Below are positions 1 through 6,049 of a stretch of 48,003 bases of DNA, piece after piece (within the stretch, counting starts at the first letter, position 1; every line of letters begins with the position of its first letter). The DNA is from a virus. The notes below the pieces were generated by a model. It was not told the DNA's origin and did no database searches. It saw only the letters and a program-made list of their open reading frames with translations. The position numbers and the translations under genes were made by a program. The stretch is from positions 1 to 48,003 of the IMG/VR virus record IMGVR_UViG_3300043788_000228. The stretch is one strand, 5' to 3'.

Positions 1-1
1 C

Positions 2-547
2 TTCGGGCGCTCGATCGAGGTCACACGCGAGCGCTGTGTTGCGCATGCAGCTGACTTCGATTGGCGGTGGGCTGCATCGCATCTCCTCCGCCCGCCCGCG
101 CAGGCGGAATTCGAGCGCGCGACGGCGGCCGCGCAGGCGGAATTCGACCGCGTGAGGGCGGCCGCGCGGGCGGACTACGACCGCGCGACGGCGGCCGCGT
201 GGGCGGAATTCGAGCGCGCGACGGCGCCCGCGCAGGCGGACTACGACCGCGCGACGGCGCCAGCGTGGGCGGACTACGACCGCGTGAGGGCGGCCGCGCA
301 GGCGGACTACGACCGCGCGACGGCGGCCGCGCAGACGGACTACGACCGCGTGAGGGCGGCCGCGCGGGCGGACTACGACCGCGCGACGGCGGCCGCGCAG
401 GCGGAATTCGAGCGCGCGACGGCGGCCGCGGGGGCGGACTACGACCGCGCGACGGCGGCCGCGTGGGCGGACTACGACCGCGCGACGGCGGCCGCGTGGG
501 CGGACGCGTACCTGGCAGACACGGGCACGGAGGAGGCGAAAAAATGA
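2..547 (+). CDS. 11-residue-repeat protein, second copy (5' end missing)
   Basis: The reading frame is open from the first bases of the window, so the start lies outside it. The first residues (FGRSIEVTRERC...) match residues 31 onward of the complete gene at 47462-47998. After a short globular-looking stretch it consists of 12 tandem 11-residue units of the form A-x-A-(D/E)-(Y/F)-(D/E)-R-(A/V)-(T/R)-A-(A/P), then a degenerate unit and a charged tail (GTEEAKK). An 11-residue period with alternating Ala, aromatic and charged positions suggests a long amphipathic or coiled helix; this is inference. The stop overlaps the next start by ATGA. I do not know its function. It has three more repeats than the copy at the right end. 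Confidence 0.75.
   Translation, partial: FGRSIEVTRERCVAHAADFDWRWAASHLLRPPAQAEFERATAAAQAEFDRVRAAARADYDRATAAAWAEFERATAPAQADYDRATAPAWADYDRVRAAAQADYDRATAAAQTDYDRVRAAARADYDRATAAAQAEFERATAAAGADYDRATAAAWADYDRATAAAWADAYLADTGTEEAKK
98..493 (+). repeat. 33-bp in-frame tandem repeat array, 12 units
   Basis: Twelve consecutive 33-bp units, each coding 11 residues, built round gcggccgcg and gcgacggcg/gtgagggcg blocks. Units differ at a few codons (Y/F, D/E, AT/VR, Q/W/R/G) but never break frame. The right-end array (47648-47944) has nine units of the same family. Such arrays change copy number by slippage or recombination and are difficult to assemble from short reads. Confidence 0.9.
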
Positions 548-795
548 GCGATTACGTGGTTACGCATAACGTATTCGCCGAAGCGCTCACAACTTGGAAG
601 CGAAAAAGTGAATGGTCCGATCAGCGCATTGCAGATGCTACTGGACTGCACCGCGACACTGTCCAAGAGATTCGACTTGGCCGGAACACTCCACAATGGC
701 GCACAAAGGTCACGCTTTTTGAAAATTTGCCGGGATTTCGCGCATTCTGTAAGATTCACGCGCCAGCAGCGCTAGAGCGCTACGTGGAAAAATAG
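544..795 (+). CDS. Small helix-turn-helix DNA-binding protein
   Basis: An 83-residue protein starting at ATG 544, which overlaps the TGA of the repeat gene (ATGA), so it is probably translationally coupled. The middle (WSDQRIADATGLHRDTVQEI, about residues 23-42) reads as a helix-turn-helix: a polar helix, a Gly turn and a recognition helix, as in XRE/Cro-type regulators. A longer frame open from 61 exists only because the repeat DNA has no stop in that frame; its Gly/Arg-rich translation is a shadow. Role as a phage transcriptional regulator is inferred from the motif and from its place in the early operon. Confidence 0.7.
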   Translation: MSDYVVTHNVFAEALTTWKRKSEWSDQRIADATGLHRDTVQEIRLGRNTPQWRTKVTLFENLPGFRAFCKIHAPAALERYVEK

Positions 796-804
796 GATAA
801 AAGC

Positions 805-1110
805 GTGAACGAAATAGGAATAGACCGCGCAGTACTCATTCGTGCAAACGCCGTAATCGACGTGGCTTTACAAGCCGCGCCCGCAGGAGAGCGCCGGGCG
901 TTGAAGCGCGTGCTGATAGCTAAGGTCGAAGCGGCAGGAAATGAATGCACAACTCTATGCGATATGGCAGAGTGGCTAGATATATTTGTAGAGCATATAC
1001 TGATAGCCGCGTATGCTATGCGTGTAGCTGACCATTCTCGAACGGCCGCGCGCGGGCTACAAATGATAGCCGCACACGGCAGCTTGAAGTCGGCATTGCA
1101 AGCAGAGTAG
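805..1110 (+). CDS. Hypothetical protein
   Basis: A 101-residue protein with a GTG start preceded by AGGA seven bases upstream, nine bases after the HTH gene. It is Ala-rich, mostly helical in composition, with an acidic middle (CDMAEWLDIFVEHILIAAY, about residues 51-69). I do not recognise the family. It is the last gene before a strong hairpin terminator, so it ends the early operon that begins near 46.4 kb if the contig ends join. Confidence 0.55.
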   Translation: MNEIGIDRAVLIRANAVIDVALQAAPAGERRALKRVLIAKVEAAGNECTTLCDMAEWLDIFVEHILIAAYAMRVADHSRTAARGLQMIAAHGSLKSALQAE

Positions 1111-1130
1111 AATCAAAGACCGGAATACGC

Positions 1131-1162
1131 AAAAGCCGCCCCCGGAAAGGGCGGCTCTTTTC
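1131..1162 (+). terminator. Rho-independent terminator
   Basis: GCCGCCC (1135-1141) and GGGCGGC (1149-1155) form a perfect 7-bp GC stem with a 7-base loop. It is flanked by AAAA upstream and TCTTTTC downstream, so it could work as an intrinsic terminator on the + strand. It lies between the small early genes and the PrimPol gene, which has its own AAGGAG ribosome site at 1171-1176. Confidence 0.8.
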
Positions 1163-1186
1163 GACAGAGTAAGGAGTCAAGTAGCA

Positions 1187-1717
1187 ATGGATAGCGTATC
1201 ACGTTCGCTGCCCGAAGGTCAACTTCATGGGGCATTGTTGAATTTTTTTTTACCCGATGCGCCGCTAGCTGAAACTGCGCTAGATTACGCACGACTATTA
1301 CGCTGGTTCATATTCCCGCTTAAAGCGTACGGAAAGCGTCCGCGCATCGGATCGCACGGGCTCAACGACGCAACACGTGAACTCAAACAAATAGAAACCT
1401 GGTGGAAAGATGATCCGCAGGCGAATATCGGCATAGATTGTGGACGCTCAAATCTGCTCGTTATCGACGTGGACCCGCGGAACGGCGGAGATGCGGCACT
1501 GCTGCGATGGACGGCCGAGCACGGCACTCTACCCGACACGCAGCTTGTCGCGCGAACTCCCTCTGGCGGTGTCCATTACTACTACACAACGCCACCCGAT
1601 TGGCGCGGGCGTAAGGGCAAACTCTGTCAAGGTGTAGACATTCAAGCCGCAGGAGGATACGTGGTCGCGCCTCCAAGCGTCACACTCGATGGACGTTGGG
1701 AGTGGGCGCAGCAGTGA
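1187..1717 (+). CDS. PrimPol (bifunctional DNA primase/polymerase, N-terminal type)
   Basis: A 176-residue archaeo-eukaryotic-type primase domain (Prim-Pol, PF09250 family). Visible marks are FPLKAYGKRPRIG with a basic patch, a DxD metal site in VIDVDPRNGGD, the histidine motif PSGGVHYYY, and VDIQAAGGYVVAPPSV near the C-terminus. It would synthesise primers for phage replication. In many phages this domain is fused to a helicase; here the ATPase follows as a separate gene with a 4-base GTGA overlap. A run of nine T (about 1242-1250) sits near the start of the gene. The ribosome site AAGGAG is ten bases before ATG. Confidence 0.85.
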   Translation: MDSVSRSLPEGQLHGALLNFFLPDAPLAETALDYARLLRWFIFPLKAYGKRPRIGSHGLNDATRELKQIETWWKDDPQANIGIDCGRSNLLVIDVDPRNGGDAALLRWTAEHGTLPDTQLVARTPSGGVHYYYTTPPDWRGRKGKLCQGVDIQAAGGYVVAPPSVTLDGRWEWAQQ

Positions 1718-2925
1718 GCGACGAGATTCGCCCGCTTTCTTCTGCCGAACTCGCACGATTCCAACGTGGACAGGCGCCCGCAATAGAGAATGCATGGGAG
1801 CAAGATCGATTGCCACAAGGTGTGCAAGATGACGCACTCGTGGCATTAGCTGGATGGGTTCGAGAACATCAACTATGGCGTTTTTCGGAGGAGGGAATCT
1901 ATCATCTGCTGCTCGCCGTAACCTCTAACGGCACACTCGACCAAGACCCGCGCCGTCCGTATACGGAGCGCGACTGTCGCCGCATTGCTCGATCGATCGC
2001 TGCGCATCCTGCGGGCGACCCGTCATTCGAAATCAAGCGATCGCGTCTTGTGTGGGACACACCAATCGTCGGGGAGCCCGCAGATTGGTGGCTGCACGGA
2101 TTCGTGCCAAAAGGCGAATTGGTCATGCTCTACGGCGCGAAAGCCGCCGGCAAATCGACGACAGGAAGTTGGCTGAGTACTGTCGTTACGCAAGCAGGCG
2201 GAACCTTTCTACATATCGGCGTCGAGGAGCCGCATGCACGCTTCCGCGGTCGAGCAGTTATTGGCGGTGCAGTGAACAGCCGTCTTGCTGGGTGGGTCGA
2301 TTCTTTCCGGCTTCCGCACGACGTAGCGGAGTTGGAAGAACTTGTTACGGAGCACCGCATTGACTTTGTGTACTTCGATTCGATTTATTCTCATTTTTCC
2401 GCGCCGCGCGGTACGCTCGAAAACACGCGCGCACGCGGAAATTTAGAGCCTCTCGCGCAAATGGCTCAGCGTACGGGTGCTACGGTGCTCGGGAGCTTCC
2501 ACGATCGTCGATCAGACGGGTCGTATATGGGCTCGACTGAGATGGTCAACGTAGCCCGCGTAGTGCTCAAACTCACGCGCCCGCGTGGCGGATCGAGCCG
2601 CTTAGCGTATGAAGTCGGAAATTACCCGGAACCAGGATACGAGCTTCGTCTGGACGCCGAAGAGCGAGTGCTCACGGACCCGGTAACCGGGGAGGTACAG
2701 ATGGAGCGCCAGCGAGACGGAAGTCTTAAGCCACAAAAGCTACGAGTGGTCGTGGCAGTCGAGGAGATACCCGAAGGGGGAACGAGTGCCGATTTGGCGG
2801 AGGCGGGCAGCGTAGATCACGGGCAACTTGCGCGGGAACTCTCGAACGACGGCCTAAGCAGCGCCGATATAGCCGGGAGGCTGCAACTATCTGTGCGTGC
2901 CGTTAAGCGCTTTTTGTCTAGCTAA
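1714..2925 (+). CDS. RecA-like AAA_25 replicative helicase/ATPase
   Basis: A 403-residue protein counted from GTG 1714, which overlaps the PrimPol stop (GTGA); an upstream TTG at 1696 is the alternative. A Walker A (GAKAAGKST, residues 141-149) is followed by IDFVYFDSIYSHF as Walker B and by GSFHDRRS as a likely sensor, the pattern of RepA-like hexameric helicases (AAA_25). The C-terminus carries a helix-turn-helix-like segment ending RAVKRFLSS. The last six residues are encoded by the start of the 387-bp repeat and are shared with the downstream HTH proteins. With the PrimPol it probably forms a primase-helicase pair at the replication fork. Confidence 0.82.
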   Translation: MSDEIRPLSSAELARFQRGQAPAIENAWEQDRLPQGVQDDALVALAGWVREHQLWRFSEEGIYHLLLAVTSNGTLDQDPRRPYTERDCRRIARSIAAHPAGDPSFEIKRSRLVWDTPIVGEPADWWLHGFVPKGELVMLYGAKAAGKSTTGSWLSTVVTQAGGTFLHIGVEEPHARFRGRAVIGGAVNSRLAGWVDSFRLPHDVAELEELVTEHRIDFVYFDSIYSHFSAPRGTLENTRARGNLEPLAQMAQRTGATVLGSFHDRRSDGSYMGSTEMVNVARVVLKLTRPRGGSSRLAYEVGNYPEPGYELRLDAEERVLTDPVTGEVQMERQRDGSLKPQKLRVVVAVEEIPEGGTSADLAEAGSVDHGQLARELSNDGLSSADIAGRLQLSVRAVKRFLSS

Positions 2926-3003
2926 TATGCGTGTTCGTTTTACGAAACACATATATGGTATATATATGTTCAAAAAAAGTAACACGTATTGAGGGGTACC
3001 CGC
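2926..3003 (+). promoter_or_regulatory. Promoter/operator region of HTH repeat, copy 1
   Basis: An AT-rich island in GC-rich DNA. TTTACG (2939-2944), a 16-base gap and TATATA (2961-2966) form a sigma-70-like promoter. An interrupted inverted repeat, GTGTTCG-TTTTA-CGAAACAC (2931-2950), covers the -35, so the HTH product could bind here and repress itself (inference). GAGGGG at about 2991-2996 is the ribosome site for GTG 3004. Confidence 0.5.
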
Positions 3004-3312
3004 GTGCCAAAGAACCCGCTCCCGTGGCATGAGCTACTACATCGTCGGCAAGAGCGAGTCAAAGAAAAAGGCGATGCCCGCTGGGCAAAAATGTACGCCC
3101 GCGCCCTAGTGAAATCTGCGCGCAGCATCGCTACGCACTATCAGTTTGACCTCGACGAGGCGAGCACGTCGCACCTACAGCGGACAAAACGCTGGCGGAT
3201 GAAGGAAGCTAAGCGCCTGCTTGGTGAGGGAAAAACAACCGCAGAGGTGTGCGCTGCACTTGGAGTCGTCCGGCAAACTCTGTACCGATATAAGCGCTTT
3301 TTGTCTAGCTAA
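3004..3312 (+). CDS. Helix-turn-helix protein, duplicated gene copy 1
   Basis: 102 residues from GTG 3004, chosen over an upstream TTG at 2989 because GAGGGG lies just before it. The N-terminal two thirds are basic and helical (HRRQERVKEKGDARW...). The C-terminus GKTTAEVCAALGVVRQTLYR is a clear resolvase/Hin-type helix-turn-helix, then YKRFLSS. There is no catalytic recombinase domain, so it is a DNA-binding protein only. It may regulate its own promoter or the phage early genes. Identical to the next gene. Confidence 0.8.
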   Translation: MPKNPLPWHELLHRRQERVKEKGDARWAKMYARALVKSARSIATHYQFDLDEASTSHLQRTKRWRMKEAKRLLGEGKTTAEVCAALGVVRQTLYRYKRFLSS

Positions 3313-3390
3313 TATGCGTGTTCGTTTTACGAAACACATATATGGTATATATATGTTCAAAAAAAGTAACACGTATTGAGGGGTACCCGC
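3313..3390 (+). promoter_or_regulatory. Promoter/operator region of HTH repeat, copy 2
   Basis: Same sequence as 2926-3003: interrupted inverted repeat, TTTACG-16-TATATA, GAGGGG ribosome site. It serves the second HTH copy. Confidence 0.5.
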
Positions 3391-3699
3391 GTGCCAAAGA
3401 ACCCGCTCCCGTGGCATGAGCTACTACATCGTCGGCAAGAGCGAGTCAAAGAAAAAGGCGATGCCCGCTGGGCAAAAATGTACGCCCGCGCCCTAGTGAA
3501 ATCTGCGCGCAGCATCGCTACGCACTATCAGTTTGACCTCGACGAGGCGAGCACGTCGCACCTACAGCGGACAAAACGCTGGCGGATGAAGGAAGCTAAG
3601 CGCCTGCTTGGTGAGGGAAAAACAACCGCAGAGGTGTGCGCTGCACTTGGAGTCGTCCGGCAAACTCTGTACCGATATAAGCGCTTTTTGTCTAGCTAA
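3391..3699 (+). CDS. Helix-turn-helix protein, duplicated gene copy 2
   Basis: Identical at DNA and protein level to 3004-3312, with the same GTG start, ribosome site and promoter. The C-terminal Hin-like helix-turn-helix and KRFLSS end are intact, so both copies should be functional. Gene dosage is doubled if the duplication is real. Confidence 0.8.
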   Translation: MPKNPLPWHELLHRRQERVKEKGDARWAKMYARALVKSARSIATHYQFDLDEASTSHLQRTKRWRMKEAKRLLGEGKTTAEVCAALGVVRQTLYRYKRFLSS

Positions 3700-3777
3700 T
3701 ATGCGTGTTCGTTTTACGAAACACATATATGGTATATATATGTTCAAAAAAAGTAACACGTATTGAGGGGTACCCGC
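3700..3777 (+). promoter_or_regulatory. Promoter/operator region of HTH repeat, orphan copy 3
   Basis: The third copy of the promoter and ribosome site no longer has an HTH gene behind it. It now lies upstream of a 26-codon frame and the exported-protein cassette (3855-8907), so it probably drives that cassette under the same control as the HTH genes. Confidence 0.45.
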
Positions 3778-3858
3778 GTGCCAAAGCTCGCGTCATTTCT
3801 CTGGGCCTGGTACAATCACGGTGACAATCTCCCGCAGTCAGAGAGGACACGGCTTTGA
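3778..3858 (+). CDS. Possible 26-residue leader peptide
   Basis: The GTG and first three codons (VPK) come from the partial third repeat; then the frame reads new sequence (LASFLWAWYNHG...) to a TGA at 3856-3858. That stop overlaps the TTG start of the exported protein (TTGA), so translation may be coupled. It could be a remnant of an older gene joined to the repeat. No family is recognisable and it may be only a leader. Confidence 0.35.
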   Translation: MPKLASFLWAWYNHGDNLPQSERTRL

Positions 3859-5306
3859 GGCGTTCCCGCAATCTCGGCGCAAAGCTCGCGCTATTACTCA
3901 TTGGAGCATCAGCACTTGTGCCCCTCATGAGCGGCGCGCAAAGCAGCGGTGCGGCGAGCACGCCCGCCGCATTCACCCACTTTGGCGGGTCGTTGACGGC
4001 CGTAGGAGCCACGGTAGCCCTGCCGTTGAGTATTGGGGGCTACAGTACATGCTCTCTCGTCGTGAGCGGCACGGGAAGCGGCGTTACGGCTACGGCGCAA
4101 GTCGCCTCAAACCATCCGGAGAACAGTACGAGCGCAACGTGGATTACGGCGACTACGCTTGGGACCTCCGGCATCGTGTCGGCGAACGGCACGTATGTCG
4201 GCAACATCGCCTCAACCGGCCTCACCTGGTTTCGGGTCAACGTAAGCGCAATTGCGGGTGGAACCTGGACGTACGACGAGGTGTGCTCACGAGCACTCGG
4301 GCTAGGCAGCGGCGGAGGAGGCGGGGGCAGCGTAACGGTCACCAACACTCCCGGCGTCACGATCCAGAACACTCCGGGGTTCGTGTGCATCTCCGGCTGC
4401 GGTGCGGGAGGACAAACCTTCCCGACAAGTTCCCCCGGCAACGCGCAGATCGTCGTTCCCGCGAACGCTTCAGCGGCGCCGTACACAGCGGCGAACCCGT
4501 TGCCCGTCACAACTCCCGCGCCCGGCGCGACGCCGATCGCATGGACGACCGCCTCACCGCAGCCTGTGAGTTGCGTGATCGTCGCAGGAGTAGGTATCTG
4601 CCCAACCCCGATTCCGACGACTGTGCCAACGCCGCTTGCCACAGCTAGCGCAGGCGCCGCGCCGACTGCCGCTCCGCCTAGCATCGCGCAGGTGCAGTGT
4701 GCCGTACCTGCCGGGGCAACGCCGAATGCAACGGCCGGAAACAGCATTGCCGTACAGTGTCAATCCAATGGCGCAGTCAACACGAACGTCGTCTCTGGCG
4801 TATCTGCGCCGACCGCTGCCCCGACCGCGGCCGCGTTTTCGCCAACGAACGCGAATATCGTGAACGGACTGAACTACGTCTGGAACGGCACAACGTGGGA
4901 CGCGCAGACGGAAGAAGGCACCGGCATTGCGCGAGTTGCAGCACGACGTGGCGGACCAGACGTGTTTAACTGCTCGCTCGCGATCGCGTCGGCCGCAACG
5001 GCACAATGCCAAGCGGCGCCTGCCGCTGGCTTAAAAAACTACGTGACCGACATCGTGATTATCGGCACCGCTACGAACGCAGCCGCCACGATCCAAGTAA
5101 AATTTGGAACGGGTACCAACTGCGGCACTGGCACAACCTCGATCGGCCCACTCTTCAACGCGCCGACCGGCGTAACTGTTGCCCAGACCGGCGCGGATTT
5201 GCAAACGCCGCTTGCGCCTACAGCCGCGAATGCCGTATGCATCACAAGCGCGGGAACAACGTTAGGCGGCATCGCAGTGCTACTTACTGGATACATCGGA
5301 CCCTAA
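3855..5306 (+). CDS. Exported fibre-like protein, Thr/Ala/Pro-rich
   Basis: 483 residues from TTG 3855, supported by GAGAGGA just upstream and by overlap with the preceding stop. The N-terminus is a Sec signal peptide: basic MRRSRNLGAK, a hydrophobic LALLLIGASALVPL core, then small residues near GAQS. The body has a beta-rich domain (about 40-150), a Gly-rich linker, a long Ala/Pro/Thr region, and a second beta-rich domain (about 360-483) with paired cysteines. It resembles phage fibre or surface proteins in composition; I cannot name a family. It is first of three overlapping exported genes, lying among replication genes rather than in the late block. Confidence 0.65.
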   Translation: MRRSRNLGAKLALLLIGASALVPLMSGAQSSGAASTPAAFTHFGGSLTAVGATVALPLSIGGYSTCSLVVSGTGSGVTATAQVASNHPENSTSATWITATTLGTSGIVSANGTYVGNIASTGLTWFRVNVSAIAGGTWTYDEVCSRALGLGSGGGGGGSVTVTNTPGVTIQNTPGFVCISGCGAGGQTFPTSSPGNAQIVVPANASAAPYTAANPLPVTTPAPGATPIAWTTASPQPVSCVIVAGVGICPTPIPTTVPTPLATASAGAAPTAAPPSIAQVQCAVPAGATPNATAGNSIAVQCQSNGAVNTNVVSGVSAPTAAPTAAAFSPTNANIVNGLNYVWNGTTWDAQTEEGTGIARVAARRGGPDVFNCSLAIASAATAQCQAAPAAGLKNYVTDIVIIGTATNAAATIQVKFGTGTNCGTGTTSIGPLFNAPTGVTVAQTGADLQTPLAPTAANAVCITSAGTTLGGIAVLLTGYIGP

Positions 5307-6049
5307 TGCGCCGGATTGCTTGGATCGCATTCGCGCTGCTTACGCTCGGTATCATCGCGTTACCGGCTCAAGCGCAGCAGGCCTGTCCGTGTAATTGGCT
5401 ATTCATGAATACCGGACCAACACCGACGCCAGGTGTAACGCCGGGATTCGTGCAAGCTGCGATGATCGCAACCGCATCTCCTGGCGCGTCGCCTAACGTG
5501 ACATTCAGTGCAACCCCGGCTGCCGGAGATTTGCTTGTAGCCATGTACATGGCCACGCAAGAAACTAACCAAGGCACAAATATAGGCTGGACCCAGATAG
5601 CTTTTATTTCCCAAGCGACTTACGATTGCGAACTGGCGTGGCGTATAGCAGTTCCCGGCGAGCCCGCGACTGAGCAGCCCTTCGATCAACTCGGCGGCAC
5701 AACGGTGGTTAGCATCACGGAAGTAAAAAATTTTCCAGGAAACGGCACAACGGGTACGTTCGATGGCAGCGGGTGTGTGGAAGCTGTGGCAGCTAACCCG
5801 GCAACGGCAACGCTCACGGTGACAAATACTGCAATCAATGATTTCGGCGTTGCGCTGGCCATTGCAAACGTAAACGCCGAAACCGCAATATTTTCAACAG
5901 GATGGGCCAGCGAACTGCACCTCACGACGAATAGCTCGTACGCGCTCGCCACATCAACGCTCACGTCTATGCTCGCGCCGAGTCTTATCGGCACGTGGAG
6001 CGGCGGCACAAGCTCGATTTCAGATATTGTGGGAGTCTATATCAAATGA
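5306..6049 (+). CDS. Exported protein with one fibre-like beta domain
   Basis: 247 residues; ATG 5306 overlaps the previous stop (TAATG). Signal peptide [25 protein letters not shown] with a likely signal peptidase site after AQA. A short Thr-Pro stretch leads to a ~200-residue domain with the pattern [38 protein letters not shown]. The same pattern occurs twice in the next protein ([21 protein letters not shown]). I infer a jelly-roll-like adhesive domain. Function in virion or host surface is unknown. Confidence 0.65.
   Translation: MRRIAWIAFALLTLGIIALPAQAQQACPCNWLFMNTGPTPTPGVTPGFVQAAMIATASPGASPNVTFSATPAAGDLLVAMYMATQETNQGTNIGWTQIAFISQATYDCELAWRIAVPGEPATEQPFDQLGGTTVVSITEVKNFPGNGTTGTFDGSGCVEAVAANPATATLTVTNTAINDFGVALAIANVNAETAIFSTGWASELHLTTNSSYALATSTLTSMLAPSLIGTWSGGTSSISDIVGVYIK

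Larger units (their letters stand above)
2904..3786 (+). repeat. 387-bp perfect tandem duplication plus 109-bp third partial copy
   Basis: Unit 1 spans 2904-3290, unit 2 spans 3291-3677, and a partial third runs 3678-3786 before diverging at 3787. I see no differences between units. Each begins inside the shared KRFLSS-stop codons, contains an AT-rich promoter region, a GAGGGG ribosome site and a GTG start. The two full units encode the same protein, and the partial unit supplies promoter and start to whatever follows. Perfect identity means a recent duplication, gene conversion, or an assembly duplicate. Confidence 0.95.

Noticed and set aside
98-493. CRISPR array
   Set aside because: Units are contiguous and coding, with no spacers.
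61-543. Long Gly/Arg-rich frame leading into the HTH gene
   Set aside because: It is the shifted reading of the 33-bp repeat DNA; the true repeat frame continues from the window edge and the HTH gene has its own ATG at 544.
3004-3699. Resolvase or transposase, making the tandem repeat a mobile element
   Set aside because: Only the helix-turn-helix is present; there is no catalytic serine or DDE domain, and there are no terminal inverted repeats or target duplications.
4040-5012. Long - strand frames opposite the exported proteins
   Set aside because: They mirror biased codon use in the + strand genes, lack ribosome sites and known domains, and overlap each other.
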